DNA from: JBOHER01 sp050701115
GTDB lineage: Bacteria; Actinomycetota; Actinomycetes; Mycobacteriales; Pseudonocardiaceae
Direction of reading: 5' to 3'
Length of the DNA: 7,168 nucleotides
Assembly: GCA_050701115.1 (NCBI GenBank)
Contig: JBOHER010000261.1
Coordinates: 1-7,168, forward strand
The position numbers were made by a program, and so were the translations under genes. The notes beneath the pieces are model-generated. The model worked only from the letters and a program-made list of their open reading frames with translations, searched no databases and was not told the origin of the DNA. Positions 1 through 5,278 of this stretch are shown in pieces. Within the stretch, counting starts at the first letter, position 1. Every line of letters begins with the position of its first letter.

Positions 1-612
1 CATCTGCACCAATGACCGGTCGAAACGCTGCTCCTTGAGGCTGTTCTCGATACCGTGGATCGCGGTGATCTGCGCCGGCCGCAGCGGGGCTTCGTCCAGC
101 GGCGGCATCGTCTGCACACACGCCCGCCACGTCGGCCGCTCCTGATCCTGCTCGGCTTCCCGCAGAACGCGGGCCAGCATCGCCGGCTGGGGGACGTTGA
201 AGATGCGGCGAGCGCGTGGCTCGGGGTCGAACCCATTCGTGAAGTGGGTTTCCGATCCGCTCGCCTCAAACACGAACGGCAACCGACCGCCGACGGTCAG
301 CGCCTTCAGCCGCACGTCTGGCGGAAGACCCTCGGCGTACATCGCCGACTGCCACTCCACCCCCGACAGCGGGGTGCCCTCTGGCTTGGCCTCGATGACC
401 CCTACGGCCTTCTTGTCCACGTACAACAGGTAGTCCGCGCGGCCGTGCCCCGGCGCCATGACCGCCTCGCGGACGGCCACGCCCTGCGCCGCGAAGAGGT
501 TCAACTTGCTGCGGTCCTGGACGACCCAGCCAGCATCGGTCAACTGGCGGTCGATGAGCACTCGTGCCCGCTGCTCGGCCGCCAGCCGCTGCTCGCCCCC
601 GGGAACGTTCAT
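1..612 (-). CDS. hsdR: Type I restriction enzyme R subunit (HsdR), N-terminal part, cut by window edge
   Basis: The ATP-dependent motor and nuclease subunit of a type I restriction-modification complex cuts unmethylated foreign DNA after translocation. The visible 204 codons form the HSDR_N nuclease domain. GRADYLLYVDKKAVGVIEAK (residues 57-76) holds a PD-(D/E)XK-type core with Asp60 and the Glu74-Ala-Lys76 triplet. A Q-motif-like helicase entry, LRPAQITAIHGIE (about 177-189), follows, and the window ends at SLVQM, just where Walker A (ATGAGKT in relatives) is expected. The ATG at 612 is the only ATG after an in-frame TAG upstream. A Shine-Dalgarno AAGGAG (615-620) sits only 2 nt from it, which is unusually tight. 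No HsdM or HsdS gene lies upstream within the window; an insertion sequence begins 51 bp before the start. Family assignment is firm. Whether the full gene is intact, and whether it belongs to a classic three-gene system, cannot be seen. Confidence 0.88.
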   Translation of the reverse strand, partial: MNVPGGEQRLAAEQRARVLIDRQLTDAGWVVQDRSKLNLFAAQGVAVREAVMAPGHGRADYLLYVDKKAVGVIEAKPEGTPLSGVEWQSAMYAEGLPPDVRLKALTVGGRLPFVFEASGSETHFTNGFDPEPRARRIFNVPQPAMLARVLREAEQDQERPTWRACVQTMPPLDEAPLRPAQITAIHGIENSLKEQRFDRSLVQM

Positions 613-663
613 GACTCCTTGCCAGGCTAGACCAGTTGGAGGTATCTACTCGTCGTACTGAGG
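613..663. other. Short spacer between hsdR start and insertion sequence
   Basis: These 51 bp hold the hsdR ribosome binding site (AAGGAG on the minus strand, 615-620) and otherwise no recognisable gene or clear -35/-10 pair. The spacer does not encode the N-terminus of a luciferase-like protein. It is therefore not the missing part of the gene on the other side of the insertion sequence. Confidence 0.5.
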
Positions 664-708
664 TGTGTCTGAGTTAATGAGCCAATCGCGGGTTTTAATA
701 CCCAGCCA
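664..708 (+). repeat. Left terminal inverted repeat of the IS3-type element
   Basis: This repeat matches the reverse complement of 2194-2238 over about 45 bp. The outer block GTCTGAGTTAATGAGCCAA (667-685) and the inner block AATACCCAGCCA (697-708) are identical at both ends. A variable stretch of about 11 bp lies between them. Two conserved blocks with a divergent middle are consistent with a two-part transposase binding site. That role is inferred. Confidence 0.88.
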
Positions 709-722
709 GGACCGGGGCGCGG

Positions 723-1838
723 TCATTGGTTCTCCTCAGGTGTTGTGCTTCGACGGTATGCGATGCGGTTCTCGCGTGCTTGGGCGAGTCCGTCGCGGCG
801 TTTGGTGCGGTAGGCGTCACCTCGTCCTTCGTGTTCGTCGTCGGGTGTGACATACCCGATGCCGGCGTGCAATCGCACGGTGTCGTACTCGATCCGAGCG
901 AGTTCGAGTTCGGCTTCGAGTTCGCCGGCGTCGCGGATCTTCTCCAGGTGCGGCCAGTCGCCCTTGACGTGCCCGAACAGGGTCTCGATCCACGCCTGAT
1001 CGGTCGGTGTCCCGGGCCGGCCGAACTGGCGGGCGATGGCGACGCCGGCGAGGAACTCGCGGGTGGTGTGCGAGCGCATCTGTGGGCCGTTGTCGCTGAT
1101 CGCCAGCAGCAGCGGCAGCTGCCCGTCGCCGATGGCGGTGTCGATGGCGTCGCGGTCGCCGCTGGCGAGCGCGGCCACCAGAGCGTCGGTGGCGCGGGCG
1201 TCGGCGGCTTCCCACAGGTCTTCGGCGTCCAGCGCCTGGGTGAAGGCGACCTCGACCTGGGTGGAGGACTCTTCGGCGGAGACGACGGTGGTGATCCACT
1301 TGCGGGAGACGATGTCGATGATCGCCACCGCCGCGGCCTTCGCGCGGGTGAAGTGGGTGAAGTCGTAACCCCACACCCGCTTCGGTTTCCATTCCAGCCA
1401 GTCCGGCCACGGTGTCCGCGGGATCGGCTCACGGGGCGGCTGACCAGGCAAAACCAGGTTCTCGTCGTGCAGCACCCGCCGCAGGGTGGACTCCGAGACG
1501 TGCACCCGGCCGATGCGGGAGCCACGGTGCGCGAGCTTGCGGTGCGACCGGTCGATCTCGCCCCACTCGTCGTACAACCGCACGATCGCGGCGCGCTCGG
1601 CCGGCAGGATGCCGTGCAGCGGGTGACCGCCCGGCGGCAGGTCGGCCAACCGGTCGCCGCCTCGGCGGATGGTCCACCGGGCGGCGCGCATGTGGTCCAG
1701 GTCGAGCAGCCCGCAGGCCCGGCGGCCCGACCAGCCGTGTTCGACGGCGTGATCGAGCAGGTCGAGCAGGCCGGCCTTCACGTCAGCGTGCACCCGCGCC
1801 GGGACCGGGCCAGCGGTCAGTCCCAGCGTGGTTTTCCC
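723..1838 (-). CDS. IS3-family transposase OrfB (DDE integrase domain), made by -1 frameshift from OrfA
   Basis: This is the catalytic part of the transposase, joined to OrfA by ribosomal slippage. It comprises about 371 codons, with TGA at 723-725. An HTH-like segment (LLDLLDHAVEHGWSGRRACG) comes first and an rve fold follows. The first Asp is in YDFTHF, the second in SDNGPQ and the Glu in AWIETLFGHVKGDW. Exactly 35 residues separate the second Asp from the Glu, the IS3 signature. About 89 residues separate the first two Asp, longer than the roughly 60 usual in IS3 proteins. The extra material is an Ala/Asp-rich stretch (ATDALVAALASGDRDAIDTA). A GTG at 1793 could allow a free-standing OrfB, but the fusion is the likely enzyme. 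The frame stays open upstream past orfA; that is not coding. Confidence 0.87.
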   Translation of the reverse strand, partial: GKTTLGLTAGPVPARVHADVKAGLLDLLDHAVEHGWSGRRACGLLDLDHMRAARWTIRRGGDRLADLPPGGHPLHGILPAERAAIVRLYDEWGEIDRSHRKLAHRGSRIGRVHVSESTLRRVLHDENLVLPGQPPREPIPRTPWPDWLEWKPKRVWGYDFTHFTRAKAAAVAIIDIVSRKWITTVVSAEESSTQVEVAFTQALDAEDLWEAADARATDALVAALASGDRDAIDTAIGDGQLPLLLAISDNGPQMRSHTTREFLAGVAIARQFGRPGTPTDQAWIETLFGHVKGDWPHLEKIRDAGELEAELELARIEYDTVRLHAGIGYVTPDDEHEGRGDAYRTKRRDGLAQARENRIAYRRSTTPEENQ

Positions 1839-2155
1839 GAGTGCAGGTGCAGCGCCACGGCCTGTTCGGCGACCGTGGCGCGTAGCCGCTCGGCCTCCGC
1901 CCGGGCATCCTCCAGCTCGAGTTGCTCGGCGGACTTGCCCGGTCGGCCGGGCCGCGCCGACAGCGCATCCAACGCGCCCTGTTTGGCGGTCCGGCAGATC
2001 GTGGTCACCGTCGAGCGGTCCACCTTCCACTTCTCGGCGGCCTCGCGCTGGGTGCACTGCCCGGTCAGCACCGACACGTACATCTCGTACTTCTCGCTGG
2101 GCGACAACAGCCGCCGCCGCTTGCGTTGCTTGACACTCACGGTCGTAGTGGACAT
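1817..2155 (-). CDS. IS3-family transposase OrfA (HTH / coiled-coil protein)
   Basis: This 112-residue DNA-binding subunit recognises the element's ends and supplies the N-terminal half of the OrfAB fusion transposase. A basic N-terminus (KQRKRRR, residues 9-15) precedes a helix-turn-helix at about 33-54 (QCTQREAAEKWKVDRSTVTT). A Glu/Ala/Leu-rich heptad segment from about residue 78 to the frameshift resembles the leucine zipper of IS3 OrfA proteins. Two ATGs are possible, at 2161 and 2155. The GGAGG Shine-Dalgarno lies 3 nt from the first and 9 nt from the second, so the second is preferred. The zero frame ends at TGA (1817-1819), 13 nt after the slippery heptamer at 1832-1838. Confidence 0.85.
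   Translation of the reverse strand: MSTTTVSVKQRKRRRLLSPSEKYEMYVSVLTGQCTQREAAEKWKVDRSTVTTICRTAKQGALDALSARPGRPGKSAEQLELEDARAEAERLRATVAEQAVALHLHSGKPRWD
1832..1838 (-). promoter_or_regulatory. Programmed -1 frameshift site (slippery heptamer GGGAAAA)
   Basis: On the minus strand, orfA codons read TCG GGA AAA CCA. The heptamer G GGA AAA fits the X XXY YYZ rule, and a -1 slip gives GGG AAA ACC, which enters the orfB frame exactly. The orfA stop follows 13 nt later. A possible stimulatory hairpin lies just downstream (GGGAC 1820-1824 with GTCCC 1801-1805, with a competing GACCG/CGGTC pairing inside). The predicted junction protein reads LHSGK-TTLGL. Confidence 0.85.
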
Positions 2156-2193
2156 CAACATCAGCCTCCAGATCGGTCAGACACACCGACCCG

Positions 2194-2238
2194 TGGCTGG
2201 GTATTTCCAACCGGGTTTGGCTCATTAACTCAGACGCA
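2194..2238 (-). repeat. Right terminal inverted repeat of the IS3-type element
   Basis: This is the mirror of 664-708. On the plus strand it reads TGGCTGGGTATT (2194-2205) and then TTGGCTCATTAACTCAGAC (2217-2235), ending GCA at 2238. It lies just upstream of orfA, so it probably also overlaps the transposase promoter. Host sequence of the luciferase-like gene starts directly after it. Confidence 0.88.
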
Positions 2239-2241
2239 TGA

Positions 2242-3270
2242 CAGTCGCGTTCGCCGCGTGAGGTTTTTGATTGGGCGGTGGAGCAGGCGGTTGAGTGTGA
2301 TCGGGTGGGTTTCACCGAGTATTGGATCGGTGAGCATGCGACGATGACGTATGAGTCGATTCCGAATCCGGAGTTGATTATTGCGGCGGCGGCGCGGGGG
2401 ACGGAGTCGATCAAGTTGTGTCCGGGTGCGCATTTGCCTGCGTATCATCATCCGGCGTCGTTGGCGGTGCAGGTGTCGTGGTTGACGCATGTGACGGGGG
2501 GTCGTTACATCTTGGGGGTGGGTGCGGGTGCGTATCCGTCGGATGCGGCGGTTCGGGGTATGCGGGATTTGTCGAACAATCATCGGATGATGCTCGAGGC
2601 GATCGAGATTATGGAGCGGGTGTGGCGGGGGGAGCCGTTCCATTTCGAGGGTGAGTTTTGGAGTGCGGGGTTTCCGGAGTCGGATCCGGCGCATCCGTGG
2701 CGTGATGTGCGGCCGTTCGGGGGTGACGGTGTGGAGATCGCGTTGGCGGGGTTGTCGCCGAATTCGCCGACGTTGTCGTTCGCGGGGTCGCGGAAGTATT
2801 TGCCGTTGAGTGTGTATGCGGGGGAGGCGGCGGTGGCCAACCATTGGGAGACCTATGCGAAGGCGGCGGCCGGGGCGGGGCATGAGGTGGACCGGTCGGA
2901 TCTGCATGTGGTGCGGGATGTGTTGGTGGCCGAGACCGACGCGGAGGCCAAGAGGCTCGCGGTCGAGGGTGGTATGGGCGAGGCGTGGCGGAATTATCTG
3001 TTGCCGGTGTACAAGCAGTTCGGTCTGTTGCAGGCGATGCTGCCCGATCACGACATCGACACCGTGGACATGGACACCTTGGCCGAGCATGTGTGGATCG
3101 TCGGGTCGCCGGAGACGGTGGCCGCGAAGCTGGCCGACATCCACGAGCGCACCGGCGGGTGGGGCACCACGATGGTCTATGGGCACGACTACACCGAAGA
3201 CCCCAAGCCGTGGATCCAGTCCCTGGAACTACTCACCACCGAAGTCGCCCCCAAACTCACCAACGCCTGA
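2242..3270 (+). pseudogene. LLM-class flavin-dependent oxidoreductase, 5' end removed by the insertion sequence
   Basis: This belongs to the bacterial luciferase-like monooxygenase family, FMN- or F420-dependent TIM-barrel oxidoreductases. Numbered from the first usable start (GTG 2278), it shows the EH pair at 19-20 (YWIGEH), the family motif GGRYILGVGAG at 74-84 and a limonene-monooxygenase-like MERVWRGEPFHFEGEFW segment. Family-like sequence (SPREVFDW) continues upstream of that GTG to a TGA at 2239-2241, exactly at the IS boundary. The original start, first beta strand and first loop (about 20-30 residues) are therefore lost. No convincing Shine-Dalgarno serves GTG 2278; GAGG at 2260-2263 is 14 nt away. 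The other 330 codons are intact to TGA 3270. A shortened protein might be made but would lack part of the flavin pocket. Codon use drifts strongly from G/T-ending to C-ending along the gene. It leads a probable operon with the next two genes. Confidence 0.78.
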
Positions 3271-3309
3271 AAGCCCTGCGGCCCAAGCCGTTCCCCTACC
3301 GGAAACATC

Positions 3310-3315
3310 GAGGAG
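3310..3315 (+). promoter_or_regulatory. Ribosome binding site of the SnoaL-like gene
   Basis: GAGGAG lies 6 nt before ATG 3322, which is ideal spacing and fixes the start of the small SnoaL/NTF2-like protein. Confidence 0.8.
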
Positions 3316-3321
3316 AAAGTC

Positions 3322-3699
3322 ATGTCAGCAATTGACCCGGCCACCGTGGTCGACCAGTTCGTGGACGCCTACAACTCCGGCGACAACGACAAGCTGCTCG
3401 CCCTGTGCCATGAGCAGATCCACGTCATTCACCACAACCGCGAAGTCACCGTCGACGGCCGTGAGGCGTTCGGTGAGCTGATCGGGAACTTCGGGGCTGC
3501 CTTCCCGGACAAGCACTTCGAGAACCGTCGCGCGAAGTACGCCGACGGCGAGAACGTGCTCGTCGAGCACACCTGGGCGGCGACCGCCGCGGCGGATGTG
3601 CCGGGCTGGGCGGAGACCGGCGAAGGCGTCAAGCTCGACCTGTGCACCCGCTACACCGTGCGCGACGGTCTGGTCGTCGAGTACCACGACTACGGCTGA
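3322..3699 (+). CDS. SnoaL-like / NTF2-like small protein (nuclear transport factor 2 family)
   Basis: This 125-residue cone-shaped alpha+beta protein belongs to the SnoaL/ketosteroid-isomerase-like superfamily. The pattern is the usual one. An N-terminal helix (VVDQFVDAYNSGDNDKLLAL, about 9-28) leads to the first strand with His34/His37/His38. GREAFGELIGNFGAAFPD follows, then the strand NVLVEHTWAATAA and the C-terminal sheet CTRYTVRDGLVVEYHDY. Such proteins act as isomerases, cyclases, dehydratases or ligand binders, and the sequence does not say which. It starts 51 bp after the luciferase-like gene and 88 bp before the dehydrogenase, on the same strand, so co-transcription is likely. Codon use is ordinary for the region. 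The family is clear; the reaction is unknown. Confidence 0.85.
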   Translation: MSAIDPATVVDQFVDAYNSGDNDKLLALCHEQIHVIHHNREVTVDGREAFGELIGNFGAAFPDKHFENRRAKYADGENVLVEHTWAATAAADVPGWAETGEGVKLDLCTRYTVRDGLVVEYHDYG

Positions 3700-3772
3700 T
3701 CGACGCGGTTCGCTCCGAGCGGCTCGTCAGCACAACCAGCACAACCGTTATCGAGGTCGAAGACGTCCTACC

Positions 3773-3778
3773 GAGGAG
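3773..3778 (+). promoter_or_regulatory. Ribosome binding site of the mycofactocin-coupled SDR
   Basis: GAGGAG lies 9 nt before ATG 3788 and supports this start. Longer in-frame extensions would run back through the stop region of the previous gene. Confidence 0.7.
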
Positions 3779-3787
3779 TGTTTGCGA

Positions 3788-4618
3788 ATGGGAAGACTGC
3801 AAGGCAAGGTCGCACTGGTCACGGGTGCGGCACGAGGTCAGGGTCGCGCGCACGCGATCAGGATGGCCGAGGAAGGTGCCGACATCATCGCCGTCGACAT
3901 CTGCGCGGCGGTCGAGACGGTGCCGTACGAGGCAGCGACTCGGGAAGAGCTCGAGGTCACTGCGAAAGAGGTCGAGGTGCGTGGCCGCAAGGTCGTGTCC
4001 AGGGCCGCCGACGTGCGGGACTATCCCGTGCTGAAGGCGACGGTCGAGGAGGGGGTCGCCGAGCTCGGCAGGCTCGACGTCGTGGTGGCGAACGCGGGCA
4101 TATGGTCCCACGCGCCCTCACACGAGATGCCCGAGGCGCAGTGGCAGGCGATGATCGACGTCAACCTCACCGGAGTCTGGCACACCACAAAGGCCGCGAC
4201 GCCGATCATGATCGAGCAGGGCTCGGGCGGCTCGATGATCCTGATCAGCTCCACGGCGGGGTTGATGGGTTTCCCGAACATGGCCCACTACACCGCCGCG
4301 AAGCACGGCGTCACCGGGTTGACCAAGACGCTGGCCGCCGAGCTCGGTCCGCACAACATCAGGGTCAACTCGATCCATCCCACGGGTGTCCTGACCAAGA
4401 TGGTCGACAACGACACCATGTTCCGGCTGTTCCGGCCCGACCTGGAGAACCCGGGCATCGACGAGGCCGCGGAAGCACTGGCGCAGCTGAACATCCTTCC
4501 ACTGCCCTGGATGGATCCCGTGGAGATCAGTCACTCGGTGGTGTTCCTGGCTTCGGAGGAGGCCAAGTACATCACCGGCGTGGCGCTGCCCGTCGACGCG
4601 GGCAGCACGCAGAAGTGA
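3788..4618 (+). CDS. Mycofactocin-coupled SDR family oxidoreductase
   Basis: This 276-residue cytoplasmic short-chain dehydrogenase probably oxidises an alcohol or ketol. It has the Rossmann motif T12-GAARGQG, and Asp37 at the end of the second strand favours NAD over NADP. NAG lies at 102-104. The catalytic tetrad is Asn126, Ser155, Tyr168 and Lys172 (YTAAK). The opening MGRLQGKVALVTGAARGQGR and the extra segment after DIC (residues 37-57, CAAVETVPYEAATREEL) are characteristic of the mycofactocin-associated SDR group. In that group bound NAD(H) is not freely exchanged and electrons pass to the peptide-derived cofactor mycofactocin. All catalytic residues are present. No mycofactocin synthesis gene is in the window, so those genes should lie elsewhere in the genome. 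It is probably the last gene of its operon; a hairpin follows 34 bp after the stop. The substrate is unknown. Confidence 0.92.
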   Translation: MGRLQGKVALVTGAARGQGRAHAIRMAEEGADIIAVDICAAVETVPYEAATREELEVTAKEVEVRGRKVVSRAADVRDYPVLKATVEEGVAELGRLDVVVANAGIWSHAPSHEMPEAQWQAMIDVNLTGVWHTTKAATPIMIEQGSGGSMILISSTAGLMGFPNMAHYTAAKHGVTGLTKTLAAELGPHNIRVNSIHPTGVLTKMVDNDTMFRLFRPDLENPGIDEAAEALAQLNILPLPWMDPVEISHSVVFLASEEAKYITGVALPVDAGSTQK

Positions 4619-4649
4619 CCTCGTCAGCGTAAGCGAAAGTGGTGAACTC

Positions 4650-5267
4650 GTGAGGTCGGTGCACGGTACGGGCACACTCGATCGGCCGTGCGCCGACCTC
4701 CGAGAGGACGGCTGGAACAACGTGCGCGAGGTGCAGGCCGGGAACATCGCTCGTTTCGAGGACATCTATCGCCAGCACGCCGCGATGATCCACCGGTATC
4801 TGCTCAAGCAGACGGGCGACCTTTCGCTGGCTCAGGACCTCACCAGTGAGACGTTCATGAAAGCGCTCCTGGCCATCCGAACCCTTTCCTTCCAAGGAAG
4901 GCCGGTGCGATCGTGGCTCATCACCATCGCGCGCAATCTCTCGCTCGACCACTTCAAGGCCTTTCGGACGCGCTACGTCTTCCCGGTGGAGGTCGACACG
5001 CTCGTAGACCGGCGAGAGCAGTCTCCCGGACCCGAAGACCTCGCCGTCGCGGGCGAACTCTGTGTCACGGTGCGCTCGGCGCTCGCCGAACTGTCGGAGC
5101 CGCAGCGCGAGTGCCTCACACTCCGTTTCCTCGGCGGCCTGTCCGTCGCCGAAACGGCGTCGGAGATGAACAAGACGTCTGAGGCGGTCCGTGCGATCCA
5201 GCACCGCGCGCTGCGCAAACTGAGCGCCGTCCTGGCCGACGATGGCACCCTGGACCTCGCGAGCTAA
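4650..5267 (+). CDS. ECF-type RNA polymerase sigma factor, BldN-like
   Basis: This extracytoplasmic-function sigma factor directs RNA polymerase to a specific promoter set. Numbered from GTG 4650, region 2 spans about 36-103 (FEDIYRQHAAMIHRYL; DLTSETFMKA; RSWLITIARNLSLDHFK). Region 4 spans about 144-195 (LSEPQRECLTLRFLGGLSVA, then an HTH to about 191). DLTSETF, ITIARNL-DHFK and ECLTLRFLGGLSVAET recall actinobacterial BldN/AdsA-type sigmas, by memory of family patterns rather than alignment. The start is uncertain. GTG 4650 lacks a good ribosome site and places a 15-bp hairpin inside the gene. GTG 4722 or 4731 would give a compact protein beginning (V)REVQAGNIARFEDIYRQH, closer to usual ECF N-termini. 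No anti-sigma gene follows; the next gene is convergent after 11 bp. A link to control of the surrounding catabolic genes is possible but unproven. Confidence 0.85.
   Translation: MRSVHGTGTLDRPCADLREDGWNNVREVQAGNIARFEDIYRQHAAMIHRYLLKQTGDLSLAQDLTSETFMKALLAIRTLSFQGRPVRSWLITIARNLSLDHFKAFRTRYVFPVEVDTLVDRREQSPGPEDLAVAGELCVTVRSALAELSEPQRECLTLRFLGGLSVAETASEMNKTSEAVRAIQHRALRKLSAVLADDGTLDLAS
4652..4700 (+). terminator. Strong hairpin after the SDR gene, terminator-like, overlapping the upstream end of the sigma gene
   Basis: GAGGTCGGTGCACGG (4652-4666) pairs with CCGTGCGCCGACCTC (4686-4700). That is 15 consecutive pairs with one U-G wobble, around a 19-nt loop. It begins 34 bp after the SDR stop. No U-run follows, as is common for actinobacterial terminators. 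An alternative role is control of the downstream sigma factor, because the hairpin lies inside the longest version of that frame and just upstream of the inner GTG starts. Confidence 0.6.
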
Positions 5268-5278
5268 TGGTGATCGGG

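Larger units (their letters stand above)
664..2238 (-). mobile_element. Complete IS3-family insertion sequence, 1575 bp
   Basis: The element is bounded by imperfect inverted repeats starting TGTGTCTGAGTTAATGAGCC on the left and, on the opposite strand, TGCGTCTGAGTTAATGAGCC on the right. The ends are therefore TG...CA, as in the IS3 family. It carries an HTH/coiled-coil orfA and a DD(35)E orfB in the -1 frame, with a slippery heptamer at the junction. The 5 bp flanks are TGAGG (left) and TGACA (right), which are not a clean duplication. Both reading frames are open, so the copy looks capable of movement. The exact ends rest on the TG/CA rule and could shift by about 3 bp. Confidence 0.9.

Noticed and set aside
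55..661. Plus-strand open frames over hsdR
   Set aside because: They are shadows of the clearly recognisable HsdR N-terminus on the minus strand.
726..2228. Long open frame of 500 codons on the plus strand through the insertion sequence
   Set aside because: It is antisense to orfA/orfB, has low-complexity G/V/R-rich translation, no recognisable domain, and is explained by codon bias of the transposase genes.
2194..2280. Outward promoter in the IS right end that could rescue the truncated LLM gene
   Set aside because: I found no -35/-10 pair with acceptable spacing; the idea remains possible but unsupported.
1839..2414. Upstream extension of the OrfB frame through orfA and out of the IS into the LLM gene
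   Set aside because: This part overlaps orfA in another frame and crosses the terminal repeat. OrfB is entered by frameshift at 1832-1838, so the extension is not coding.
2230..3186. 318-codon minus-strand open frame across the LLM gene
   Set aside because: The translation is extremely Arg/His/Pro-rich and exists because the sense gene uses G/T-ending codons; it shows no family pattern.
3729..3746. Tandem 9-bp repeat AGCACAACC x2 in the gap between the SnoaL-like and SDR genes
   Set aside because: Two short copies without symmetry or recurrence elsewhere in the window; chance is a sufficient explanation.
3778..4632. 284-codon frame overlapping the SDR gene
   Set aside because: It is a +1 shadow of the SDR. 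The true frame has all catalytic motifs and a Shine-Dalgarno.
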